Below are positions 8,088 to 16,346 of a DNA stretch of 64,000 nt, one piece after another. The notes beneath the pieces are model-generated. The model worked only from the letters and a program-made list of their open reading frames with translations, searched no databases and was not told where the DNA came from. This DNA is from Martelella lutilitoris (GTDB lineage: Bacteria > Pseudomonadota > Alphaproteobacteria > Rhizobiales > Rhizobiaceae): contig NZ_VCLB01000002.1 of assembly GCF_005924265.1 (NCBI RefSeq), positions 434,001-498,000 of the forward strand, in the 5' to 3' direction. Positions within the stretch are counted from its first letter, which is position 1. Each line of letters begins with the position of its first letter. The position numbers and the translations under genes are program-made.

Positions 8088-9794
8088 ATGGACGCGAAAC
8101 ATTCCACCAATGCCAAGGGCATGCCGCTGGCCGCCACCAAGTACCAGCCCTATCCGCAGATCGATCTTTCCGACCGGCAGTGGCCGGGCAAGCGCATCGA
8201 AAAGGCGCCGATCTGGTGCTCCGTCGACCTGCGCGACGGCAACCAGGCGCTGGTCGATCCCATGGGTCACGACCGCAAGGCGCGCATGTTCCAGCTGTTG
8301 CTGGACATGGGCTTCAAGGAAATCGAGATCGGTTTCCCCTCGGCCTCGCAGACGGATTTCGATTTTGCCCGCTGGTGTGTTGAAAACGGCAATGTCGGCG
8401 AGGACGTCTCGTTGCAGGTGCTGGTGCAGTGCCGTCCGGAACTGATCACCCGCACTTTCGAGGCTTTGGAAGGCGCGCACCGGCCGATCGTGCATTTCTA
8501 CAATTCAACGAGTGAGTTGCAGCGGCGCGTGGTGTTCGGCAAGGATGTCGCCGGCATCAAGCAGATCGCCGTCGATGCGGCCAAGATGATCACCGACATG
8601 GCGGCAAAGGCCGGCGGCGGCTATCGCTTCGAATATTCGCCGGAGAGTTTCACCGGTACGGAGCTGGACGTGGCGCTGGAGGTCTGCAACGCGGTGATCG
8701 CCGAGGTGAAGCCGACGCCGGACAACAAGCTGATCATCAACCTGCCGTCGACCGTCGAGATGTCGATGCCCAACATCTATGCCGACCAGATCGAATGGAT
8801 GTGCCGCAATCTCGACAACCGCGAAAACCTGCTGATCTCGGTCCATCCGCATAATGACCGCGGCACGGGCATTGCCTCTGCCGAAATGGGCCTGCTCGCC
8901 GGCGCCGACCGCGTCGAGGGCACGCTGTTCGGCAATGGCGAGCGCACCGGCAATGTCGATATCGTCACCATGGCGCTGAACATGTTCACGCAAGGGGTTG
9001 ATCCGGAACTCGATTGCTCGGAGATCGAACGGATCAAGGACGTCTACGAATATTCCAACCAGATGACGATCCCTGAGCGCCACCCCTATGTCGGCGAACT
9101 GGTCTACACCGCCTTCTCCGGCTCGCATCAGGATGCGATCAACAAGGGCATGAAGGCGATCCGCGTGGCGAACAAGCCGGTTTGGGAAGTGCCCTATCTG
9201 CCGATCGATCCGCAGGACGTGGGCCGCACCTATGAGGCGATCATCCGCATCAATTCTCAGTCGGGCAAGGGCGGCATCGCCTATATCATGCAGAGCGACT
9301 ACGGCATCAACCTGCCGCGCGGCCTGCAGGTGGCCTTCCGCGAACTGATCCAGAAGATCACCGACGAGGAAGGACGCGAACTGCCGTCGAAGCGCATCTA
9401 TGACGTGTTCATGGAGCACTATGTCGACCAGCCGGACGGCCGGATCAAGTTCGTCGATCACCACACCTATCCGCAAGGCGCGGAAAAGGGCGTGCGCGTT
9501 GTGACGGCCGAGATCACGGACAATGGCGAGAAAAAGCGGATCGACGCAAAGGGCAACGGCCCGGTCGACGGCTTCATCAACGCGCTGTCGGCCTATCTCG
9601 GCATCAAGCTGACGGTCGAGGAATATTCCGAACACTCGCTCCACCATGGCTCGGATGCCAAGGCGATTGCCTATGTCGAGGTGAAGTATGACGGCGGCCG
9701 CATGTTCGGCGCCGGCATCAACACCAATATCGTCGCGGCGTCGCTGGAGGCGATTGTCTCGGCGGCGAACCAAATCCTCGCCGAGCGCGCGTAA
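8088..9794 (+). CDS. leuA: 2-isopropylmalate synthase
   Basis: This enzyme condenses 2-ketoisovalerate with acetyl-CoA, the committed step of leucine synthesis. The 568-residue protein is the long LeuA form. The catalytic barrel holds the metal and substrate motif IWCSVDLRDGNQAL near residue 45 and HPHNDRGTG, and a C-terminal LeuA regulatory domain (leucine feedback) follows. I chose the ATG at 8088 because GAGG at 8078-8081 is well spaced; the in-frame ATG at 8076 would add four residues. The frame stays open upstream to 7938, but that part overlaps the leader and attenuator and is not coding. Confidence 0.97.
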   Translation: MDAKHSTNAKGMPLAATKYQPYPQIDLSDRQWPGKRIEKAPIWCSVDLRDGNQALVDPMGHDRKARMFQLLLDMGFKEIEIGFPSASQTDFDFARWCVENGNVGEDVSLQVLVQCRPELITRTFEALEGAHRPIVHFYNSTSELQRRVVFGKDVAGIKQIAVDAAKMITDMAAKAGGGYRFEYSPESFTGTELDVALEVCNAVIAEVKPTPDNKLIINLPSTVEMSMPNIYADQIEWMCRNLDNRENLLISVHPHNDRGTGIASAEMGLLAGADRVEGTLFGNGERTGNVDIVTMALNMFTQGVDPELDCSEIERIKDVYEYSNQMTIPERHPYVGELVYTAFSGSHQDAINKGMKAIRVANKPVWEVPYLPIDPQDVGRTYEAIIRINSQSGKGGIAYIMQSDYGINLPRGLQVAFRELIQKITDEEGRELPSKRIYDVFMEHYVDQPDGRIKFVDHHTYPQGAEKGVRVVTAEITDNGEKKRIDAKGNGPVDGFINALSAYLGIKLTVEEYSEHSLHHGSDAKAIAYVEVKYDGGRMFGAGINTNIVAASLEAIVSAANQILAERA

Positions 9795-9849
9795 CCGCAT
9801 CATGGCGGCGCCGGCAGGGCTGGCGCCGTCCGTTCCCTCAATTGCAATC

Positions 9850-10458
9850 TTACAGTTTCAGATAGGCCGATTGTGCGAGCGCCGGCATATCGGTGTCCGA
9901 TGACGGGCCGACGATGGCGACAAGCGCGCGTTCGCCCTGCCACCAGGCGACGGTGAGATTGTCGCGGATTGTCTCCTGAACATCGGTGATCTCGTTGTCG
10001 AGCGTCGCCGGGCGCGCGAGGATGAAAACCGAGAGCAGGTCGCCCGCGCTGTTGCGGTAGAACAGCTCCACCCCCGGCGTGCGATCGATCGCGACGATGC
10101 GGGCACCCTCGAATATCCGTGCGCCTTCCTCGAATGTCGGGACGTTCATGTCGAGGCCGGTCGTGCGCTGGACGAGATCGGTGACGGCTGCAGTGTCTTC
10201 CGGCCCGATATCCGTGATCGGCTGGTATTTCCGGCCGAAGATGCGGAAATTGGCGCAGACATCGTCGATCCAGTCGGTCGACTGTTCCAGTGACAGGTCG
10301 ACCGTCTCCGCAGCGCCGGAGCTATCGCGCGACAGGGTCGCGCCGACGGCGATGCCGATGCCGAGAAAGCCGCAGCAGGCCAGGGCCGGAAGCCAGCGTT
10401 TTCTGCGCTTCTTGCCACCTATATTCCCGGACTTGTTGGTTCTGACGGAGATGTCCAT
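9850..10458 (-). CDS. Membrane-anchored protein of unknown function, anti-sigma-factor-like
   Basis: This 202-residue protein has a basic cytoplasmic start (KKRRKRWLPALACC), one membrane segment at about residues 22-42 and a soluble, probably periplasmic domain. The domain pattern (GARIFEGARIVAIDRTPGVELFYRNSAG, then WWQGERALVAIVG; broken here only for description) recalls the C-terminal part of transmembrane anti-sigma factors in rhizobia. The zinc-binding anti-sigma domain is missing and no sigma gene is adjacent, so function is unassigned. It is transcribed away from the TetR gene and runs toward the leuA end. Confidence 0.7.
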   Translation of the reverse strand: MDISVRTNKSGNIGGKKRRKRWLPALACCGFLGIGIAVGATLSRDSSGAAETVDLSLEQSTDWIDDVCANFRIFGRKYQPITDIGPEDTAAVTDLVQRTTGLDMNVPTFEEGARIFEGARIVAIDRTPGVELFYRNSAGDLLSVFILARPATLDNEITDVQETIRDNLTVAWWQGERALVAIVGPSSDTDMPALAQSAYLKL

Positions 10459-10791
10459 CGCTTCCTTGAAAATGAGAATGGTTTGACCGGATCCGGTCCT
10501 TGACGTCTGACAGCGCGAAGTTCGCGCGGGATATTGCCCCTTGTAAGGGCCGGAAACAAGGGGTTGGGTTCACTTTGTCGAACCAAGACTGAACCGACTC
10601 CGAACCGGCTTATTCGGGCATGATCATGGTCGGATCGCATTCTGGTCTCGCTGAGGAGAAATTGGGGCAGAAATGTGGCTGGAGCAGAACGGGGCCTTGC
10701 GGAATGGATCAATCAAGTGAACAATAGCGTTGAAGAAGAATAACGAAAACCGGGCGGCTCACCGCCCAACCGAGGGCAAATCAAACAGGTC
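10459..10791. other. Divergent intergenic region with inverted repeats
   Basis: This 333-bp gap lies between the divergent anti-sigma-like and TetR genes and has no convincing ORF. It contains two clear inverted repeats: GCGCGAA-G-TTCGCGC at 10513-10527, and CCCCTTGT (10537-10544) with ACAAGGGG (10556-10563) around an 11-base spacer. Either could be an operator or a transcript hairpin for the minus-strand gene. I did not identify promoters with confidence. Confidence 0.5.
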
Positions 10792-11454
10792 ATGACTGAT
10801 AATCTGCAGGGAGCCGCAGCCACGCGTCAGGCGATCATTTCGACCGCTTTGCGCCTGTTCGCTGAATTTGGTTACAATGCCGTCTCGACACGCAAGATCG
10901 CAGAGCGTTCCGGCGCCAATATCGGCAGCATCGCCTATCATTTCGGCGGCAAGCCTGGACTGCTGATCGCCTGCGCGCATTATGTGATCGAGGCGATTTC
11001 GGAGCGGCTCGGAAGCGATGTTCTCCAGCCGGTTCCTGATGAGGTTGCGCCCGAAGCCGCGCGCGAGGAACTTCTCGAGATCGCGCTTCGCATGGTGACG
11101 CCGATCAAGGGGCGAAGTGACGCCGATGCGATTTCCGCCTTCATGATGCGCTTTATCACCCAGCGCAGCGAAGCCTTCGACCTGCTCTACGCGCAGGTTA
11201 CAGAGCCGCTGCACACCCATATCGCTCAGTTGCTCGGCCGCGCGAGCGGACGGGACCCGGACGCCGAGGAGACCAGGGTGCTCAGCTTCGCCATCATGGG
11301 GCAATCGATGTATTTCCGGATCTGTCCGGATGCCGTGAAGAATGCCATGGGCTGGAACGGTCTTGGCGGCGGCGAATGCGCGAAGGTGGGGACAGCGCTG
11401 TCCTTGAGCATCAACGGGTTGATTGACGCCTATTCCGCCGCAGGCTCGGCATAG
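10792..11454 (+). CDS. TetR/AcrR family regulator, CecR (YbiH)-like
   Basis: This 220-residue protein has an N-terminal TetR helix-turn-helix (AALRLFAEFGYNAVSTRKIA-type, GANIGSIAYHFGGK). The C-terminal domain resembles CecR/DUF1956 regulators, which control membrane or efflux genes in enterobacteria. The target here is not shown. The upstream 333-bp gap carries palindromes that could be its operator. The gene end overlaps the convergent metallophosphoesterase gene by 25 bp. The start codon follows a weak AGG-type ribosome-binding site. Confidence 0.88.
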   Translation: MTDNLQGAAATRQAIISTALRLFAEFGYNAVSTRKIAERSGANIGSIAYHFGGKPGLLIACAHYVIEAISERLGSDVLQPVPDEVAPEAAREELLEIALRMVTPIKGRSDADAISAFMMRFITQRSEAFDLLYAQVTEPLHTHIAQLLGRASGRDPDAEETRVLSFAIMGQSMYFRICPDAVKNAMGWNGLGGGECAKVGTALSLSINGLIDAYSAAGSA

Positions 11455-12359
11455 GAATAGGCGAATTCGGCTTCGGGTTCGATCAAACCGCTTGCAGCAT
11501 CAAGCGCGTGCCGTTGGCAGTGCATTTCCCATTTTCCCGGCTTGCCTCTGACCGTGATCATGTTGAACGCCGATGGCGGCTTCTTGCCACCGGTGCCCTG
11601 TCCGGCGGCGGCAATGCCGATCACCGGCGTCTTGCCGTAGGGCGTTTCGATAAAGCTGACCGTGTTGAGATGAGTGTGTCCGTGCAGCACGAGCTCGCAG
11701 CCGCCTGTCGAAAGGGCCGCACGGAAGCGCCTTATGCCGAGCAGCCTCTTGTGTCTGGCGGCGGCGTCGCGCACTGGCGGATGATGGATCATCACGATGC
11801 GGAACAACCCATCCTCGCCGGCCTGGCGCAATAGTTCGGCCGTGGCTCTCGCCTGCTTCTTTCCGAACGTGCCGATCGCCATGAAGGGCGGCGAGGCGAT
11901 GGCCGATGAACATCCGATGATCGCCACCGGCCCGCGCCGCCGCAGATAGGGGAAGGTCAGCGCATCCGACGTCTCGCTGAGCGGCCGCTCCGCATCCCCT
12001 TGCATGTAATCGTGCCAGGCCTTGGAGACCTTGGCGTAAGCCCCGCCGACATAGGCATCATGATTGCCGGGCACCAGAGAAACGTCCTTAGCCGGGCCGA
12101 CGCTCTTCAGCCATTCGGCGGCGTTCTCGATTTCCTTGGTCGTCGCAAGATTGACGAGGTCTCCGGTGATCGCAAGGTGGTCCGGCGCTTCGTCGGCTAT
12201 CGCCAGAAGCAGGTTTTCAAGCGTGTTCTTGCCCAGATGCTTGCGGCGGTTGCGGTGCCAGTTCAGGAAACCGGTAATGCGCTTGGAGACCAGCTCGCGC
12301 GGCGAGAGCTGCGGCAGCGGACCAAGGTGAATGTCTGAAATATGTGCAAGCTTGAACAT
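11430..12359 (-). CDS. Metallophosphoesterase (calcineurin-like)
   Basis: This 309-residue protein has all five dinuclear-metal motifs in order: SDIHLG, TGDLVN, PGNHD, IHHPP and HGHTHLN. It belongs to the bacterial calcineurin-like phosphoesterases, of which the cyclic nucleotide phosphodiesterase CpdA is the best-known relative. The substrate cannot be read from sequence. There is no signal peptide, so it should be cytosolic. Its stop lies inside the last 25 bp of the convergent TetR gene. Confidence 0.9.
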   Translation of the reverse strand: MFKLAHISDIHLGPLPQLSPRELVSKRITGFLNWHRNRRKHLGKNTLENLLLAIADEAPDHLAITGDLVNLATTKEIENAAEWLKSVGPAKDVSLVPGNHDAYVGGAYAKVSKAWHDYMQGDAERPLSETSDALTFPYLRRRGPVAIIGCSSAIASPPFMAIGTFGKKQARATAELLRQAGEDGLFRIVMIHHPPVRDAAARHKRLLGIRRFRAALSTGGCELVLHGHTHLNTVSFIETPYGKTPVIGIAAAGQGTGGKKPPSAFNMITVRGKPGKWEMHCQRHALDAASGLIEPEAEFAYSYAEPAAE

Positions 12360-12418
12360 GGAAAACTCATAGACGGCGAGGGCGCGCGTCGCAAGCGGGC
12401 GCGCCCCTTTGTCTGCCG

Positions 12419-13396
12419 TCAGCCCCTGTCTCGTCCGTGCGGCGCGTCGAGATCGAGAATCGGCCCTTCGGGCACGATGCCCGTCGGATTGATGTTCTTG
12501 TGAGAGCCGTAATAGTGGCGCTTGATGTGGTCGAAATTGACCGTCTCGGCGATGCCCTCCATCTGGTAGAGTTCCCGCAGATAGCCTGACAGGTTGGGAT
12601 AGTCAGCGATGCGCTTCAGGTTGCACTTGAAGTGACCGACATAGACCGGGTCGAAACGCACCATCGTGGTGAACAGGCGCCAGTCGGCTTCCGTCAGAGC
12701 GTCGCCGACGAGATAGCGGTTTTCGCCGAGCCGTTTCTCCAGCATTTCGAGCGTTTCGAACAGCTTCTGCACATGCTCCGAATAGGCCTCCTGCGTCGTG
12801 GCGAAGCCGGATTTGTAGACGCCGTTATTGACCGTGTCGTAGACGATGGCGTTGATGTCATCGATCTCGCCGCGGAGTTTGTCCGGGTAGAAATCGAGGT
12901 CGTTGCCGGTCAGGTGGTCGAAGGCGGAATTGAACATCCGGATGATTTCGGCGGACTCGTTGGAAACGATGGTCTCGCGCTTCTTGTCCCATACGACGGG
13001 AACGGTCACGCGGCCGGTATATTTCGGATCGGCCTTTGTATAGACCTGCCAGAGGTAGTCAGCGCCGTTGATCGGGTCATCGGTGCCGCCGTCGCGGTTT
13101 TTGAATTCCCAGCCGTTCTCCAGCATCAGGGGATCAACGACCGAGACGTCAATGAAATCCTCGAGCCCCTTGAGCTTGCGGAAGATCAGGGTGCGGTGCG
13201 CCCAGGGGCAGGCATAGGCGACGTAAAGGTGGTAGCGGCCTTTTTCGGCTTCAAAGCCGCCTTCGCCGTCCGGGCCGGCAGAGCCGTCGGCGGTGATCCA
13301 GTTTCTGAATTGCGAGCTTTCGCGCTTGAAATGGCCCTTGGATTTCTTCGTGTCGTACCAGACGTCCTTCCAGACGCCGTCTTCCAGCATGCCCAT
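12419..13396 (-). CDS. yqjG: Glutathionyl-hydroquinone reductase (YqjG/ECM4-type glutathione transferase)
   Basis: This 325-residue protein is a Xi-class glutathione S-transferase that reduces glutathionyl-hydroquinones. The catalytic Cys lies in the thioredoxin-fold motif YACPWAHRT near residue 63, and the helical C-terminal domain carries family features such as GENRYLVGDALTEADWRLF (19 residues, near residue 235). Length and both domains are complete. The gene is alone. A GC-rich hairpin (12380-12406) follows the stop but has no T run. The start ATG has a GGAGC ribosome-binding site. Confidence 0.94.
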   Translation of the reverse strand: MGMLEDGVWKDVWYDTKKSKGHFKRESSQFRNWITADGSAGPDGEGGFEAEKGRYHLYVAYACPWAHRTLIFRKLKGLEDFIDVSVVDPLMLENGWEFKNRDGGTDDPINGADYLWQVYTKADPKYTGRVTVPVVWDKKRETIVSNESAEIIRMFNSAFDHLTGNDLDFYPDKLRGEIDDINAIVYDTVNNGVYKSGFATTQEAYSEHVQKLFETLEMLEKRLGENRYLVGDALTEADWRLFTTMVRFDPVYVGHFKCNLKRIADYPNLSGYLRELYQMEGIAETVNFDHIKRHYYGSHKNINPTGIVPEGPILDLDAPHGRDRG

Positions 13397-13667
13397 CGGA
13401 TGCTCCTTTCATTCCTCTCTTTGTCCTTTACATACGGCCCGGATAAAGCTTTGCCAGTGCTGAAACGTTTGACACTGTGTTCCGGGTCAACGGAAATTTC
13501 GCTTTTGCGGTCCGCGTGCTGGACGGGGCTGCGTTTTCCTGCTAGTGGCGAACGACCCACAAACTGGAATTTGTCATGCGGATCCTGCGACGACGCTGAT
13601 TGAAGATCGAGAACCGGAGAACCCCTCCGGCGGCTTTCATTTGCGTAATTCCGACAGGCTCAAAATC

Positions 13668-14168
13668 ATGACAAGCGAACTGTGCTACCTCCCCGAAGAG
13701 GTTTCCCACGAAAACGCCATCGAAGAGATCAACGACGAGGCTTTCGGGCCCGGGCGTTTCGCGCGCACGGCAAGCCGCATCCGCGAGCAGGGCCCGCATG
13801 ATCGCGCGCTGTCCTTCGTCTGCCTGGATGGACGCGCAGTGATTGCCTCGGTGCGGTTGACCCCGGTCTGGGCCGGCAAGGCCGCCGGCCACATGCTCGG
13901 CCCGCTCGCCGTCCGCCCCTCCCACAAGAACCGGGGCATCGGCCGCAATCTGGTGCGCATTGCCGTCGAAGCCGCCGCAGGGGCCGGCTCCGAGGTGGTG
14001 ATCCTGATCGGCGATGCGCCTTATTACGGGCCGCTCGGCTTTCGTCCCATCGTGCCGCCGACCCTGCTTCTGCCTGGCCCGGTCGATCCGAAGCGCATCC
14101 TCGCCGATCCGCTGGTGGACGGCGTGGAGGCGCGGCTCGTCGGCATGATGCGGTTCAGGGCCGATTAG
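13668..14168 (+). CDS. GNAT family N-acetyltransferase
   Basis: This 166-residue protein has the acetyl-CoA binding signature VRPSHKNRGIGRNLVRIA (motif A, near residue 85) and the late YYGPLGF motif typical of YhbS-like acetyltransferases. The acceptor is unknown. I used the ATG at 13668. The frame is open to 13545 but the extra 41 residues look non-homologous and lie in promoter-like space upstream of the divergent reductase gene. The gene ends just before an interspersed repeat. Confidence 0.88.
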   Translation: MTSELCYLPEEVSHENAIEEINDEAFGPGRFARTASRIREQGPHDRALSFVCLDGRAVIASVRLTPVWAGKAAGHMLGPLAVRPSHKNRGIGRNLVRIAVEAAAGAGSEVVILIGDAPYYGPLGFRPIVPPTLLLPGPVDPKRILADPLVDGVEARLVGMMRFRAD

Positions 14169-14173
14169 GGCGC

Positions 14174-14263
14174 CGGGCGAAAAAGTGGAATCCGGTTTTT
14201 AGATAACCCGATGCGTAAAGCAAAAAGCTCTATTACCGGGCGGTTCAGTTTGGCCGCCCGGTG
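14174..14263. repeat. Interspersed intergenic repeat, copy A
   Basis: A stretch AAGTGGAATCCGGTTTTT, then ATAACCCGATGCGTAAAGCA, then a CCGGGCGG hairpin (14236-14263) matches copy B at 48745-48829 base for base over most of its length. It lies between two converging genes. Its terminal hairpin (ACCGGGCGG with CCGCCCGGT) could also terminate transcription of the minus-strand operon ending at 14271. The motif is of a type widespread in Rhizobiales intergenic space, as I recall. Confidence 0.7.
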
Positions 14264-14270
14264 GTCCAGT

Positions 14271-16346
14271 TCAGGGTTTTGTTCGCCCCTCGCGCCACCA
14301 GGTGGCCGAAATCAGCGCCAGCAACGCGGCAAGACCGAGCAGCCCGTTGAAGAGCGGCAGCGAACGGATGCTTTCAAGCCGCGTGTCAGACGTTGCGACG
14401 ATCGGCATGAAACTGTCATTGCCGGCCCTGAGCGGCCCGGATGTCACCCTGACAGGCGGCATGCCGTCGGCGATCCGTTGCACCAGCCCGTGGCTTTCGT
14501 TGGCAAGCGGCTGAAGGCTCTCGGTGGTCGAGATCATTGCCTTGAACTCCGGCGCATCGGGATCGCCGATATTGACGAGCCGGGTGAGGTCGCCGTTTTC
14601 GATCGAAAACAGGCCCATTTCGTTCACCGACGCCGAGCCGCGGAAAAGGCCGGGCTCAACCTCATCAAGCGGAACGGTCAACGATCGCCCGGATGGCGTG
14701 CTGACGGTCGCTTCGCGCGGGGCGTCGCCCATGGTCTGGCGGGTAATCTCCAGCCGTTCGCCGTCGGTCGTCGCCGTCAGCGCCTCTTCCTCCAGCGCCG
14801 GTTCCTGCATCAGCCAGTGGGCGATGCGCCGGTAGAGCGGCACGTAAGGTCCGCCGCCTTCGAAGCCGCGCGCCCACAGCCAGCCCTGGTCGGAGAGGAA
14901 TTCGGCGACCCGGCCCTGGCCTTCGCGCGAGAGCACCAGAAGCGGCGCGCCGTCTGCCGTCATCACCGTCTCGCCGCGCGCGTCGCCGACCGGGATGGAG
15001 CGGAACCAGCGGCCCCAGGCCGGCGGATCTTCCGTGCCGCCCGGCAGATCGCGGGTCACGGGATGCATCTCCCCCGTCGGCGAGATGTCCGGATAGAACC
15101 CGCCTTCTGACAGCTCGCCGGTCGGGATTGCCGGCAGCACGGCGGAAAGCGGCGTCACGGCGATCGATTCCGGACCAGCGATCTCAGGGCCCGCGGCCAC
15201 CAGCAGCGCGCCGCCATTCAGCACATATTGCGCGATATTGTCATAATAGAGCAGCGGCAGGACGCCGCGGTTCTGGTAACGGTCGAAGATGATCAGGTCG
15301 AAATCGTCGATCTTGTCGATGAACAATTCCCGCGTCGGAAAGGCGATCAGCGACAATTCGTTGATCGGTGTGCCGTCCTGCTTTTCCGGCGGGCGCAGAA
15401 TGGTGAAGTGGACGAGATCGACGGACGGATCGGATTTCAACAGGTTGCGCCAGGTTCGCTCGCCCGAATGCGGCGATCCGGAGACGAGCAGCACGCGCAG
15501 GTTCTCGCGAATCCCCTCGACAATCTGGACCGCGCGGTTGTTCACTTGCGTCAGTTCGCCGGGCACCGGATCGACGGATAGTTCGAGAATGTTCTCGCCG
15601 CCAGTGTCGAGGTCGAAGACGTAGCGGGTCGAGATGTCCGGCGCGACCATCATCTGCGCGACGATGGCGCCGTTGAGTCTTGCCGTCACCATCGCCGGTC
15701 CCGCGCCGCCCTCCGCCTCGCTGACCGGTCCGTCATTGACCACGGTGAACTCCACCGGCAGGCTTTCGCCGACAAGGCCGAAACGCGGCGCCTCGTTGAT
15801 CTCGATCCGGCGGTCATATTCTTCCGCCGTCCCGGTCACCAGCGCATTGACGGGAATGCCGGCGGGAAGGGCGGAAGCATCCTCCGGAATGTCGTGGATC
15901 TGGCCGTCGGTGATGAAGAAGGCGGCACCCATCCGGCTCGGCGGCACGTCGCGCACGGCATCGGCAAGCGCCTGAAAAGCCAACGTCTCGGCGCGTCCGT
16001 TTTCATTCGCGGTCGCGACCTCAACGATGCGGGGTTCAAGCGTCGGGTCCTCGGCGAGCCGCGCTTGAAGCCGTTCGAGCGCGGCATCGGTCTGGCCGGC
16101 GCGGTCTTCGGAAAGCTGGCTCTGGGAGCGGTCGACCACGATCGGCACGATGGTGGAAAGCGGCGAGCGCTCCTCGCGGCTAATGGTCGGGTTGGCGATC
16201 GCCGCAAGCAGAAGGAGCCCGGCCGCCGCGCGCAGCGTCGTGCCGCGCATGCGGGTCAGGTAGCCGAGCGCCATCAGCGCGAGAATGGCGGCAAGGGCGG
16301 CGAAGAGCGCCGTCAGAGGCAAGAGCGGGGTGAAAGTCAGGTCCAT
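14271..16346 (-). CDS. Large membrane protein of the MoxR-DUF58-DUF4159 operon
   Basis: This 691-residue protein has two hydrophobic segments near the N-terminus (about 8-30 and 38-55), a vWA-like region (IVPIVVDRSQSQLSEDRAG near residue 70), a class I glutamine-amidotransferase-like fold further on (GGALLVAAGPE) and a C-terminal membrane anchor near residues 667-685. It is a conserved last member of alphaproteobacterial MoxR-type operons. Its start overlaps the stop of the gene before it by one base (TGATG), so translation is coupled. Function is unproven; envelope quality control or assembly is the usual suggestion. Confidence 0.82.
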   Translation of the reverse strand: MDLTFTPLLPLTALFAALAAILALMALGYLTRMRGTTLRAAAGLLLLAAIANPTISREERSPLSTIVPIVVDRSQSQLSEDRAGQTDAALERLQARLAEDPTLEPRIVEVATANENGRAETLAFQALADAVRDVPPSRMGAAFFITDGQIHDIPEDASALPAGIPVNALVTGTAEEYDRRIEINEAPRFGLVGESLPVEFTVVNDGPVSEAEGGAGPAMVTARLNGAIVAQMMVAPDISTRYVFDLDTGGENILELSVDPVPGELTQVNNRAVQIVEGIRENLRVLLVSGSPHSGERTWRNLLKSDPSVDLVHFTILRPPEKQDGTPINELSLIAFPTRELFIDKIDDFDLIIFDRYQNRGVLPLLYYDNIAQYVLNGGALLVAAGPEIAGPESIAVTPLSAVLPAIPTGELSEGGFYPDISPTGEMHPVTRDLPGGTEDPPAWGRWFRSIPVGDARGETVMTADGAPLLVLSREGQGRVAEFLSDQGWLWARGFEGGGPYVPLYRRIAHWLMQEPALEEEALTATTDGERLEITRQTMGDAPREATVSTPSGRSLTVPLDEVEPGLFRGSASVNEMGLFSIENGDLTRLVNIGDPDAPEFKAMISTTESLQPLANESHGLVQRIADGMPPVRVTSGPLRAGNDSFMPIVATSDTRLESIRSLPLFNGLLGLAALLALISATWWREGRTKP

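Noticed and set aside
14211-15110. Long plus-strand ORF of 299 codons opposite the 691-residue membrane protein
   Set aside because: It is an antisense shadow with Arg/His-rich composition and no ribosome-binding site. The minus-strand frame has clear vWA and membrane features. The same applies to long antisense frames opposite leuA, trpE, ychF and the EAL genes.
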